Of a DNA stretch of 36,601 nucleotides, positions 22,968 through 30,949 are shown piece after piece (the stretch's first letter is position 1; each line of letters starts with the position of its first letter). This DNA comes from UBA10906 sp049296695. Its GTDB lineage: Bacteria > Pseudomonadota > Gammaproteobacteria > Methylococcales > Methylomonadaceae. The stretch covers positions 1 through 36,601 of the forward strand of contig JBAQSX010000193.1 of NCBI GenBank assembly GCA_049296695.1, in the 5' to 3' direction. Below the pieces are notes generated by a model. It made no database searches. It saw only the letters and a list, made by a program, of their open reading frames with translations, and was not told where the DNA came from. The position numbers and the translations under genes were made by a program.

Positions 22968-24203
22968 ATGAAACGATCTTTTCTTTTTCTGCAAGGTGTT
23001 TGTTCACCGTTTTTTACGCGACTCGCTGATGTCTTGCAAGCGCAAGGTCATAGCGTTCATAAAATTAATTTTACTGTGGGTGATGTGCTGTATTGGCTAC
23101 CTCGCCCAGCCGAGTATTTTCGAGGTAATTTAAATGAGCTGCCCGATTTTATAGCCACTGTTTGGGAAAAATATGGTATTACCGACCAAGTATTATTTGG
23201 CGATTGTAGACCCGTGCATCAAAGCGCGGTTAATCGCGCTGAGCAGTTTGGTATTCGTACCCATGTATTTGAAGAAGGTTATTTTCGTCCGCATTGGATA
23301 ACCTTAGAACGTGAAGGAGTCAACGGACATTCCTTATTACCCAGAGACCCTGATTGGTTTGCTCAAGTGGGCAAGCGCATTCCTAATCCTGTCAAACCCC
23401 AAGCCTTTCGCTCTCCTTTTTATATTCGAGCCTTTCATGATGTGCTGTATAACTTTGCGGGACTGAGCAATTGTTTGTTTTTTCCGCATTATCAAAGTCA
23501 TGTGCCTTACTGGGCATTTCTTGAATATGCCGCCTATATTCGCCGCTTTATATTAATTAAGTTGCGTGAAAATAAAGACAGTCACTATATTTCTTGGGTC
23601 TTGAACGACAACACGCCTTTTTATGTATTACCGCTACAGCTTGGTAGTGATGCGCAAATTCGCCAACATTCACGTTTTGCAGACATGAGAGAAGTCATAG
23701 AAGAAGTGCTACAGTCTTTTGCTTTACATGCCCCTACGAATAGTCGTTTAGTGATTAAAAATCATCCGCTAGACGCTGGTTTGATTAATTATCGAAAAAT
23801 TATTAATCGATTGGCGCGTCAATTTAATTTAACAGGGCGCGTTTTTTATTTGAAATCGGGAGATTTGAACGCCTTGTTAAAAAAGGCGGCAGGGACAGTG
23901 ACGGTTAATAGCACTGTAGGTGGACTTGCTTTAAGCTTGGGTTGTCCGACTATTGCTTTAAGTGATGCTATTTACAATCTACCTAATTTAACTTTTCAAG
24001 GTCGGCTAGATGATTTTTGGCATCATGCCACGCCACCTGATGCTGAATTATTTCGCTGTTTTCGTAATGCAGTCATTCACAGCACCCAACTCAATGGCGG
24101 TTTTTATTGTAAAACGGGGATTAATCTAGCGGTTAGTCAAGCAGTGGCAGTATTGACCGCTGAGCAATCGCCTTTGGAAAAATTACTAGATTTAAAACTG
24201 TAG
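22968..24203 (+). CDS. Capsule polysaccharide biosynthesis protein, KpsS-like
   Basis: A 411-residue cytoplasmic protein of the Capsule_synth family. It shows the family opening FLQGVCSPFFTRLADVLQAQ and INFTVGD, then HVFEEGYFRPHWITLE near residue 100, KNHPLDAG in the middle, and NSTVGGLALSLGCPTIAL towards the end, which together form the sugar-nucleotide and acceptor sites. E. coli KpsS and relatives add beta-Kdo residues to lyso-phosphatidylglycerol as the primer for capsule chains. The gene stands alone, without kpsC, kpsM or kpsT in the window, so a capsule, slime or sheath role is inferred. It ends just before a bidirectional palindromic repeat. Confidence 0.88.
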   Translation: MKRSFLFLQGVCSPFFTRLADVLQAQGHSVHKINFTVGDVLYWLPRPAEYFRGNLNELPDFIATVWEKYGITDQVLFGDCRPVHQSAVNRAEQFGIRTHVFEEGYFRPHWITLEREGVNGHSLLPRDPDWFAQVGKRIPNPVKPQAFRSPFYIRAFHDVLYNFAGLSNCLFFPHYQSHVPYWAFLEYAAYIRRFILIKLRENKDSHYISWVLNDNTPFYVLPLQLGSDAQIRQHSRFADMREVIEEVLQSFALHAPTNSRLVIKNHPLDAGLINYRKIINRLARQFNLTGRVFYLKSGDLNALLKKAAGTVTVNSTVGGLALSLGCPTIALSDAIYNLPNLTFQGRLDDFWHHATPPDAELFRCFRNAVIHSTQLNGGFYCKTGINLAVSQAVAVLTAEQSPLEKLLDLKL

Positions 24204-24227
24204 AGACGTTGCAGGGCAACTTTAATA

Positions 24228-24255
24228 TGTAGGGGCGAATTCATTCGCCCCTACA
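24228..24255. repeat. TAGGGGCGAAT palindromic repeat
   Basis: TGTAGGGGCGAAT and ATTCGCCCCTACA form perfect 13-base arms around TC. It lies between the convergent KpsS-like and purA genes, where it may act as a shared terminator. The same TGTAGGGGC/GCCCCTACA ends occur at 27529-27601. A fragment TAGAGACGTTGCAGGGCAAC just before it (24201-24220) looks like the decayed half of another palindrome. Confidence 0.8.
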
Positions 24256-24260
24256 ATTAT

Positions 24261-25550
24261 TTAAGCAAACGGATGTTCTAATACGATAGTTTCATCTCTA
24301 TCAGGGCCGGTAGAAATAATAGTGACTTTCACGCCTACTAATTCTTCAAGACGGGCAATATAGGCTTTGGCATTTTCAGGTAATGCTTCAACCGATTTTA
24401 TCCCCGCAGAACTCTCCCAACCTGCCATGTATTCAATCACAGGCTCACATTGGGCATAAGCATCTGCACCTAAAGGCGCAATCGTGGTCTCTTCACCATT
24501 AATGCGATAAGCAGTACAGATACCAATTTTTTCTAAACCATCCAAGACATCAAGTTTAGTTAAGCAAATCCCACTTAAGCTGTTCATTTGCGCAGACTTA
24601 CGCATAGACACGGCATCAAACCAACCGCAACGGCGTTTACGTCCTGTAGTCGCACCTACTTCAAAGCCCTTAACGCTTAGATGTTCGCCATTTTCATCAA
24701 ATAATTCACTAGGAAACGGGCCATTACCCACACGCGTCGAATACGCTTTAGTAATACCTAAAACATAATCTAAATCCAAAGGCCCTAAACCACTGCCTGT
24801 TGCTGCGCCACCTGCGGTGGTACTCGATGAGGTTACATAAGGGAACGTGCCATGATCGATGTCTAGCAATGCCCCTTGCGCCCCTTCTAATAATAAATTA
24901 CTGCCAGCGGCTTGATGTTGATATAACACTTCACTGACATCGGTTAGCATGGGTTTAACTAATTCACCCAAACGCAAGGTATCGGCTAAGACGGTTTCAT
25001 AATCTACCGCTTCAGCTTTATAGTAATTGACCAGCATAAAGTTATGATAATCAACTAGTTCTTTGAGTTTTTCAGCAAAACTTGCAGGATTTAATAAATC
25101 ACCCGCCCGTAGACCTCTACGACCAACCTTATCTTCATAAGCAGGGCCTATGCCGCGTCCTGTTGTACCAATGGCTTTACTGCCACGCGCCAGTTCTCTG
25201 GCTTTATCGATGGCAATATGCACAGGCAAAATCAAAGCGCAAGCTTCGCTAATTAATAAGCGGTCGCGCAAGCTAATACCTGCTTGTTCTAACACTTCGA
25301 TTTCAGCAAGCAAAGCTTCTAGTGATAACACCACGCCATTACCAATTAAACACTGCATATTATCGTGCAGAATACCTGAGGGTATCAGGTGCAACACGGT
25401 TTTTTTACCGCCAACGACTAGCGTATGGCCTGCATTATGTCCGCCTTGAAAACGTACTACGGCGTGTGCTTGTTCGGTTAATAAATCAACCAATTTACCT
25501 TTACCTTCATCACCCCATTGTGACCCGATAACGACTACATTTTTTCCCAT
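24261..25550 (-). CDS. purA: Adenylosuccinate synthetase
   Basis: A 429-residue enzyme that joins IMP and aspartate, using GTP, in AMP synthesis. The N-terminal GTP loop GSQWGDEGKGK, the FQGGHNAGHT motif with its catalytic His, the GTTGRGIGPAYEDK loop, and VGATTGRKRRCGWFD are all present. The ATG at 25550 (MGKNVVVIG) is the normal start; an upstream in-frame TTG is unlikely. It follows hisZ by 24 bases on the same strand, the conserved hisZ-purA order. Length is normal. Confidence 0.97.
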   Translation of the reverse strand: MGKNVVVIGSQWGDEGKGKLVDLLTEQAHAVVRFQGGHNAGHTLVVGGKKTVLHLIPSGILHDNMQCLIGNGVVLSLEALLAEIEVLEQAGISLRDRLLISEACALILPVHIAIDKARELARGSKAIGTTGRGIGPAYEDKVGRRGLRAGDLLNPASFAEKLKELVDYHNFMLVNYYKAEAVDYETVLADTLRLGELVKPMLTDVSEVLYQHQAAGSNLLLEGAQGALLDIDHGTFPYVTSSSTTAGGAATGSGLGPLDLDYVLGITKAYSTRVGNGPFPSELFDENGEHLSVKGFEVGATTGRKRRCGWFDAVSMRKSAQMNSLSGICLTKLDVLDGLEKIGICTAYRINGEETTIAPLGADAYAQCEPVIEYMAGWESSAGIKSVEALPENAKAYIARLEELVGVKVTIISTGPDRDETIVLEHPFA

Positions 25551-25574
25551 AATAATTGATTCCAAAGCTAAAGC

Positions 25575-26771
25575 TTAAGCTAAGGCTGTGACCAGCCATT
25601 GTTGTTGATGTAATTCTAATTGCGCATTGCAAGCCAAATCTGCCGCGCCGCCTGTTTGCCCTGCGAGTTGTTCTACTACGCTATGTCCTTGTGCGCGTAA
25701 GACTCTAATGGTTTCAGCCAAACTGACATCGGCTGGCGCGTAAGGCGCGAAAATACGTTCACGCGGGGTATTAAATGCGCTGTTGTGTTTGCTTAATGCT
25801 GACAACACTTTTAAATCAGCACTAAAACCTGTCGCAGGTCGCGCCCGTCCAAATGCCGCACCGATGTTGTCATAACGACCGCCTCTAGCGATTTCTCTAC
25901 CCACTGTGGGAATAAACGCGGCAAATACTACGCCTGTGTGGTAATGATAACCGCGCAATTCCGCTAAATCGAAACTAATAGTCAAATGTGGAAAACGTGC
26001 GCTTAAATTATTAGCAATCTCAGTTAAATCCGCTAAGGCTTGTTTGACTGATTCGTTAGCCTCAGCAAATAAGACACTGGCTTGGCTTAAGACCTCTTTA
26101 GCACCGTTTAACTCAATTAGTTTTAATAACTGCTCTGTTAAATGGGCTTCTAATTGATAGCTATGCAATAAATCCTGTAATTCATGTTTGGCTTTGCGTT
26201 GCAACACTTCAAATAATTGGCTTTCTTGCAACGGGTTTAAACCTGCTTGTGCCACTAAGGCGCGATAAATGCCAACATGACCTAAATCTAAATGCACCTG
26301 TTCTAAGCTTGTTAAGCTAAGCATTTCTAGCATTAAACGAATCACTTCAACATCACTATCACTGCCAGAATGGCCGTATAATTCCGCGCCGATTTGCATA
26401 GGGCTACGCGTTTTTTCTAAAGGGTCGCCGCGTGTATGTAACACCGTACCCACATAACAAAGCCGATTAGGCGCGTCATGCTTGAGATGATGGGCATCAA
26501 TACGCGCCACTTGCGGGGTCATATCGGCGCGTATGCCTAGCAGTTCACCGCTAATCTGGTCGGTGAGTTTGAAGGTTTGCAAATCTAAATCATGTCCTGA
26601 ACCGATTAATAGCGAATCTAAAAAATCGATAAACGGCGGGATGACTAACGCATAACCCCAGCATTCAAAGGTTTGCAAGAGTTTAGCGCGTAGACGTTCT
26701 AAGTGTTTGGCATCATCGGGCAAGGTTTCTTCAATGCCTTCGGGCAGTAGCCACAAGTTTTTTTGCTGCAT
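25575..26771 (-). CDS. hisZ: ATP phosphoribosyltransferase regulatory subunit HisZ
   Basis: A 398-residue paralogue of histidyl-tRNA synthetase that lacks synthetase activity and forms the active complex with short-form HisG in the first step of histidine synthesis. Class II features remain (LLGIRADMTPQVARI, ELRGYHYHTGVVFAAF, GGRYDNIGAAFGRARPATGF). The opening WLLPEGIEETLPDDA is typical of HisZ. It is the first gene of a hisZ-purA unit. A terminator-like hairpin lies just upstream of the start on the transcript. hflC and hflK, which usually precede it directly, lie about 950 bases away, beyond a secreted-protein gene. Confidence 0.94.
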   Translation of the reverse strand: MQQKNLWLLPEGIEETLPDDAKHLERLRAKLLQTFECWGYALVIPPFIDFLDSLLIGSGHDLDLQTFKLTDQISGELLGIRADMTPQVARIDAHHLKHDAPNRLCYVGTVLHTRGDPLEKTRSPMQIGAELYGHSGSDSDVEVIRLMLEMLSLTSLEQVHLDLGHVGIYRALVAQAGLNPLQESQLFEVLQRKAKHELQDLLHSYQLEAHLTEQLLKLIELNGAKEVLSQASVLFAEANESVKQALADLTEIANNLSARFPHLTISFDLAELRGYHYHTGVVFAAFIPTVGREIARGGRYDNIGAAFGRARPATGFSADLKVLSALSKHNSAFNTPRERIFAPYAPADVSLAETIRVLRAQGHSVVEQLAGQTGGAADLACNAQLELHQQQWLVTALA

Positions 26772-26788
26772 AAGGTTTCGCTCAAAGA

Positions 26789-26817
26789 AAACGCCCCAGT
26801 GATAAAGTGGAGCGTTT
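26789..26817 (-). promoter_or_regulatory. Terminator-like hairpin in the hisZ leader
   Basis: On the minus strand AAACGCTCCA (26817-26808) pairs with TGGGGCGTTT (26798-26789), with one G-U pair and a nine-base loop, followed by TCTTTG. It ends 17 bases before the hisZ ATG. No leader peptide was found, since the upstream 170 bases contain no minus-strand ATG, so control by an RNA-binding protein or translation block is as likely as attenuation. Confidence 0.45.
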
Positions 26818-26985
26818 AAGATACTATTAAATTATTGCAATTATTGTAACAATATTTAGTGATAACTCAGAATTTTTTATTGTTAATTAATTTAATGAAT
26901 AGAGTTATTAAAAACAAATAACTTGTCAATTATAATATTTGACGTTAAATTATAAGTGTTTTTTATCAATTATTAGGAGTTTTCA

Positions 26986-27462
26986 ATGTCTAAAAAAATC
27001 GCTTACGCTTGTTTATTACCTTTGTTAGTATTATCAGGTTCGGTATTGGCAGCTAATCCTTTACTTGAAGTGCGTACTGCATCTGCCTCAATACCTGCTG
27101 ATGGCTATAGTAATAATTGTACTTTATATGATAATGGACAAGTCATCATTAATCACACTGTTTCTTTATTTAATTTGCCAAACACCTTGTCTGCAAAAGA
27201 AGTTAAAACCTTAAAAATAAGTGCTAAAGATATTAAAGCGGTTATTAATGAAGCCGCTATGGGTAATATCACAGGTATGCCTTTAGTAGGTGGCATGACT
27301 TATCAATATGTTGCTTATCAAAAACAAGCTGATAAATCACAAAAAGAAATCTTCTTATTGGATAAAGCTCCAGCAGTTAGTTTTGTGAATGATTCAGCGG
27401 TAGTCGCGCCATTAGTGAGTTTTATAGATGGCGTATGTGGTGATATAACAAACGCTCAATAA
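26986..27462 (+). CDS. Secreted protein of unknown function
   Basis: A 158-residue protein with a clear signal peptide (MSKKIAYACLLPLLVLSGSVLAA, cleavage after VLA or LAA). The mature part of about 135 residues has two Cys, in SNNCTLYDNG near the start and GVCGDITNAQ at the end, placed to make one disulfide. It is rich in Ala, Lys and Val with no membrane helix. GGAG lies before the ATG, a good ribosome site. The gene sits by itself on the plus strand between hisZ and hflC, bounded by a long AT-rich upstream region and by a palindromic repeat and a strong terminator downstream. I do not recognise the family. Confidence 0.72.
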   Translation: MSKKIAYACLLPLLVLSGSVLAANPLLEVRTASASIPADGYSNNCTLYDNGQVIINHTVSLFNLPNTLSAKEVKTLKISAKDIKAVINEAAMGNITGMPLVGGMTYQYVAYQKQADKSQKEIFLLDKAPAVSFVNDSAVVAPLVSFIDGVCGDITNAQ

Positions 27463-27528
27463 ACGTTTGTTATTTAGTTATTCAAAAGGTTTTACCCGTT
27501 TTAGATTAATTACTAAAAATATTAAAAC

Positions 27529-27601
27529 TGTAGGGGCAAAACACAATTGCCCTTTGATAATAATCGTTTATTATTAAGGGCAAATAGGATTCGCCCCTAC
27601 A
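27529..27601. repeat. TGTAGGGGC-ended palindromic element, longer version
   Basis: TGTAGGGGC (27529-27537) and GCCCCTACA (27593-27601) are inverted ends. Inside lies a second near-palindrome, TTGCCCTTT...AAGGGCAA (27547-27583), with an AT-rich centre. It shares its ends with the repeat at 24228-24255, so the two look like long and short versions of one dispersed, possibly non-autonomous element. Confidence 0.75.
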
Positions 27602-27683
27602 TTAATAAACTTTGCGTAACTTCAGATAGTAATTAAGTGATTTTGAAAACTCTGTAATCTAATAAATTATTACAGCTATTATT

Positions 27684-27723
27684 AAAAAACCTGCTAGCGA
27701 TTAATCGCTAGCAGGTTTTTTTT
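27684..27723. terminator. Bidirectional terminator before the hflC stop
   Basis: AACCTGCTAGCGA (27688-27700) and TCGCTAGCAGGTT (27705-27717) pair perfectly around TTAA. There is a run of A on the left and T on the right, so it can end transcription from both sides. The right T-run overlaps the hflC stop codon at 27722-27724. The stem shares AACCTGCT...AGCAGGTT with the grxD terminator. Confidence 0.88.
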
Positions 27724-28579
27724 ATTTCTGCTTTTTAAGATATTGAAAGAAATCCGATTCAGCATCTAATACTAAAGTGCTAGAACTAGAGAACGTCTTT
27801 TTATACGCATTTAAACTACGATAAAACGTAAAAAACTCAGCATTTTGACTATAGGCTTGCGCGTAAATATCAGCCGCGGTTGCATCACCTTCACCGCGTA
27901 ATTTTTCTGCATCACGAAACGCATTGGCTAAAGTGACCACGCGTTGTCTATCTGCATCAGCGCGAATTCTTTCCGCTTGTTCCGCGCCTTGTGAACGGAA
28001 TTCACTGGCAACACGTTCGCGCTCAGCTTCCATACGTCTAAATACTGAACTGCTCACTTCATCGGGCAAATCAATACGCATCACCTGCACATCGATAATT
28101 TCCATGCCCAAAGGCGCGGCAAGTGGTTTGGAGTTTTTGATTAAAATATCACGAATAGCACTACGGTCAGTAGAGACGAGTTGTGAAATACTGCGTTTGC
28201 CAAATTCACTTCTAAAAGCATCTTTGATAATTTGATCGAGGCGTAAATTCGCTTGGTTCACATCACCTGCTACGGTGGTGTAAAAAGTGGCTACATTACC
28301 AATACGCCATTTCACAAATGAATCCACAATCACGTTTTTCTTTTCAGCGGTTAAAAAACGCTCAGGTTCTGAGTCCATGGTTTGAATTCGCGCATCAAAA
28401 CGTTTTACGTTATTAACGATAGGCCATTTGACATGCAAACCGGGGGCGTAATCGTCTTTAACAATTTCACCTAAACGGAATTTAATGGCTTTTTCAGTTT
28501 CATTGACGGTGAATAAACTCATCGCGCTAATTAGCATCACACTACCGAGCGCGAGTAATACTTTATTAAATAAGCTCAT
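27722..28579 (-). CDS. hflC: Protease modulator HflC
   Basis: A 285-residue SPFH/band 7 protein. It is anchored by an N-terminal helix (about 8-26, VLLALGSVMLISAMSLFTVN), followed by the SPFH domain (VNETEKAIKFRLGEIV) and a long charged helix (about 185-245) used in oligomerisation. With HflK it forms a large cage around FtsH and modulates its proteolysis of membrane proteins. The ATG overlaps the hflK TAA by one base, giving tight coupling. Length is normal. A bidirectional terminator lies directly at the stop codon. Confidence 0.95.
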   Translation of the reverse strand: MSLFNKVLLALGSVMLISAMSLFTVNETEKAIKFRLGEIVKDDYAPGLHVKWPIVNNVKRFDARIQTMDSEPERFLTAEKKNVIVDSFVKWRIGNVATFYTTVAGDVNQANLRLDQIIKDAFRSEFGKRSISQLVSTDRSAIRDILIKNSKPLAAPLGMEIIDVQVMRIDLPDEVSSSVFRRMEAERERVASEFRSQGAEQAERIRADADRQRVVTLANAFRDAEKLRGEGDATAADIYAQAYSQNAEFFTFYRSLNAYKKTFSSSSTLVLDAESDFFQYLKKQK

Positions 28580-29793
28580 TAGCGTCCCCTCTCATCACGA
28601 CCGCGTATGGTTGATAAATGTTCGCTACTGGGCGGATGCGTAACCACCGCCTGTGGCGTAGACGGTTCAATGCTACTGCTAAGCGGGGCGTTATTAATGC
28701 TTTGCTGAGTTGCCGCTTGAGTGGCCATTAATTTATCTAAGGGTAGATACATCATATTGTTACCGTTTTTGACATCAATCATCACGGTATTGGTTTGACT
28801 GAGTACGCTTTCCATGGTTTCGATGTAAATACGTTGACGCGTCACTTCAGGAGCTTTGGTGTATTCGGTTAATAATTTGCTAAAACGGGCAGTTTCACCT
28901 TGCGCTTGGGCAATCACTTGTTCTTTATAACCTTCAGCTTCTTGTAGCTTTCTAGCCGCCGCGCCGCGTGCTTTAGGGACAACATCATTAGAATACGCTT
29001 GGGCTTCGTTGATTAAACGTTGCTGATCTTCGCGGGCTTTAATGGCATCTTCAAAGGCGTTTTGGACTTGTTCGGGCGGTTGCGCGTCTTGTAAATTAAC
29101 GCTAGTGATTTGAACGCCTGAATGATAATTATCCATTACTTCTTGAATTTCCTTTTTGATAAGCATCACAATTTCACTGCGACCTTCGGTTAGCACATAA
29201 TCCATTTTGCTACCGCCCACCACGCCGCGTTGCGCACTTTGGGTGACTTGTTCTAAGGTGGCGGCAGGATTGGCAACACTAAAAATAAAATCTTTAGCAT
29301 CTTTAACTTGATACTGCACCGCTAAACGCACATCGACATAGTTTTCGTCTTTGGTAAGCATTAACGATTCTTTAGGAACTGCGCCTGTTAATTGACCGTT
29401 GCCAACACTGCGATAACCGATTTCAATAAAACGTTGTTGTTTTACATTGACCACGGTGACTTGTTCAATCGGTGCGGGTATATGCCAGTTTAAACCCGAT
29501 TGCGTAGTGGCAAGGTATTTGCCAAAACGGGTTTCAACGCCGTTATTACCTTCGTCAACAATATAAAAGCCACTAAGCCCCCATAAAATTGTCGCGCCAC
29601 CTAGGAGAAATCCTAAGCTTTTTAGTGAATTGGAAGAATTATCACCGCCATTATTGGAGGGTTCACTTCCAAAAAACTTTTTGATTTTTTCTTGCAATAA
29701 ACGCATGGCTTCATCTAAATCAGGTGGTCCTTTTGAATCACCTCCACCGCTCCACGGGTCTTTTTTATCCCCGCCCGGCTCATTCCACGACAT
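28579..29793 (-). CDS. hflK: FtsH protease activity modulator HflK
   Basis: A 404-residue SPFH/band 7 membrane protein and partner of HflC. It begins with the Gly/Asp-rich cytoplasmic MSWNEPGGDKKDPW, then one membrane helix (about residues 62-82), FYIVDEGNNGVETRFGKYL at the start of the SPFH domain, a coiled helix (about 240-310), and a Ser/Pro-rich tail. The ATG at 29793 is preferred to one at 29805 because GGAG lies six bases before it and the MSWNEPGG opening is the family norm. hflX and hfq, often upstream, are not seen. Confidence 0.94.
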   Translation of the reverse strand: MSWNEPGGDKKDPWSGGGDSKGPPDLDEAMRLLQEKIKKFFGSEPSNNGGDNSSNSLKSLGFLLGGATILWGLSGFYIVDEGNNGVETRFGKYLATTQSGLNWHIPAPIEQVTVVNVKQQRFIEIGYRSVGNGQLTGAVPKESLMLTKDENYVDVRLAVQYQVKDAKDFIFSVANPAATLEQVTQSAQRGVVGGSKMDYVLTEGRSEIVMLIKKEIQEVMDNYHSGVQITSVNLQDAQPPEQVQNAFEDAIKAREDQQRLINEAQAYSNDVVPKARGAAARKLQEAEGYKEQVIAQAQGETARFSKLLTEYTKAPEVTRQRIYIETMESVLSQTNTVMIDVKNGNNMMYLPLDKLMATQAATQQSINNAPLSSSIEPSTPQAVVTHPPSSEHLSTIRGRDERGR

Positions 29794-30055
29794 AGTTTGC
29801 TCCATTTGAATGACTTTGAACTGTTATGAATATCTCTAACGAGATGCTTTAAGACATGAATCGTCTTAGGTTTGAATGAATGCACTAGGGCTATTCTAAC
29901 GTAAATGAGCTAATTTTTCTTAGCTAACGCGAGTCGATAAAGAAAACAGGTTATTTAAGTTATTAAACTTAAAATAGCGACTTTACTTGCAATACTGTAC
30001 GCCATCTTTGGCTTCTGGCAATTCTCATAACTAAAGAACAGTAGTGCCTCAAATC

Positions 30056-30081
30056 GGAGTTCAAACCTAGGTTTGAACTCC
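30056..30081. repeat. Perfect 26-base palindrome centred on CCTAGG
   Basis: The left half GGAGTTCAAACCT is the exact reverse complement of the right half AGGTTTGAACTCC, with no loop. It lies mid-way in the hflK upstream region. Such a symmetric site could be a protein operator or another dispersed palindrome, like the GGAGTGCAAGC family at 870-919. Confidence 0.8.
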
Positions 30082-30192
30082 AACTAAAAGAGCGTTTTGT
30101 TAAACCTACTCTTTTGAGACGCTACCTAAATAACTAAACTATTTGATTGTCCAAAGCTTGGCACTGCTTTGGTCTCTACTAAAATTTGGACA

Positions 30193-30216
30193 TAAAAATA
30201 GGCGATAAAATCGCCC
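30193..30216 (-). terminator. Terminator of the SH3 protein gene
   Basis: GGCGAT (30201-30206) pairs with ATCGCC (30210-30215). On the minus strand the stem is followed by TATTTTTA. It lies about 20 bases after the stop codon. Confidence 0.65.
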
Positions 30217-30233
30217 ATTTTAGTTAAGTCCAT

Positions 30234-30902
30234 TTAATAACTATCCCAACTACTGCGTCTGCGCCAACTGAGTTTAGGTAATATAAAACCTAAAACCACA
30301 CCCAGTAAGGCCAATATACCGCCATATAAAAACCAATCTTGATGGGTAGTATCTTTTAAAGCTTGGTTTTCTAATTTTAATTGTTGCAATTCACGTTCAA
30401 CATTAACCACTCTTTCTTGTAATTCATCACGTTCATTTTTTAATTGCACTGACGCGCCAGCGGTTTTCTTTAATTCATTTAATTCTTTGCTGAGTTTATC
30501 ACGCTCACTCGCTAATGATTGCTCTAAAGGTGTATCGGGATTCACTGCATCTTTTGCCGCTTTTAATTCAGTGCGTAAAGCCGCATTTTCAGTTTGTAAT
30601 AAAGCAATGTTTTTACCTGAGGTATCAGTGGCATTATATTCAGGCGGTTCTTTTTTGGTATAGCGGGTTTTAATATAACCTTCTGTGCCATTACTTAAAC
30701 GAACATGAATAAAACCTGAGCGGGTCGGTTCACCAATTAAGGTTAATGCCGTGCCTGTAGGCAAAGACTGCAATACTTTTCCATGACTGCTGGCAGTATC
30801 GCGCAGGGCTAAATTAAAATCATCCGTGACATAAACAATGTCGGCATGAGCTGTGCCATGCAAAGCAAGCAAAAGACAAGTTAAAGGAAGTATTTTTTTC
30901 AC
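30234..30902 (-). CDS. SH3 domain protein of the TIGR04211/YgiM type
   Basis: A 222-residue envelope protein. A signal peptide (MKKILPLTCLLLALHGTAHA) is followed by a bacterial SH3 domain (about 22-82, YVTDDFNLALRDTASSHGKV...GTEGYIKTRY), a coiled coil (about 100-190), a membrane helix (about 193-212, YGGILALLGVVLGFILPKL) and a basic end (SWRRRSSWDSY). This is the layout of the widespread gammaproteobacterial TIGR04211 family, thought to act in the periplasm at the inner membrane; its function is not known. The start codon is GTG (30902), with AGAGA upstream. It follows argF on the same strand after 47 bases and may share its transcript. Confidence 0.9.
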   Translation of the reverse strand: MKKILPLTCLLLALHGTAHADIVYVTDDFNLALRDTASSHGKVLQSLPTGTALTLIGEPTRSGFIHVRLSNGTEGYIKTRYTKKEPPEYNATDTSGKNIALLQTENAALRTELKAAKDAVNPDTPLEQSLASERDKLSKELNELKKTAGASVQLKNERDELQERVVNVERELQQLKLENQALKDTTHQDWFLYGGILALLGVVLGFILPKLSWRRRSSWDSY

Positions 30903-30949
30903 GGCAATCTCTGAAAGTAGTCGTTTTAAGGGATAGATAAATGGTAGCG

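Larger units (their letters stand above)
29794..30233. other. Intergenic region between hflK and the SH3 protein gene
   Basis: This stretch of about 440 bases should carry the hflK promoter; I did not find a convincing -35/-10 pair. It contains a 26-base perfect palindrome (30056-30081), a nested hairpin around CCAAAGC/GCTTTGG inside GTCCAAA/TTTGGAC (30148-30191), and the terminator of the SH3 gene (30193-30216). No coding region is supported. Confidence 0.55.

Noticed and set aside
26924..26929. A perfect TTGACA (minus strand) as the hisZ -35 element
   Set aside because: No acceptable -10 sequence lies 16-18 bases downstream.
30056..30081. The 26-base palindrome as a phage attachment site
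   Set aside because: There is no integrase, tRNA or second copy nearby.
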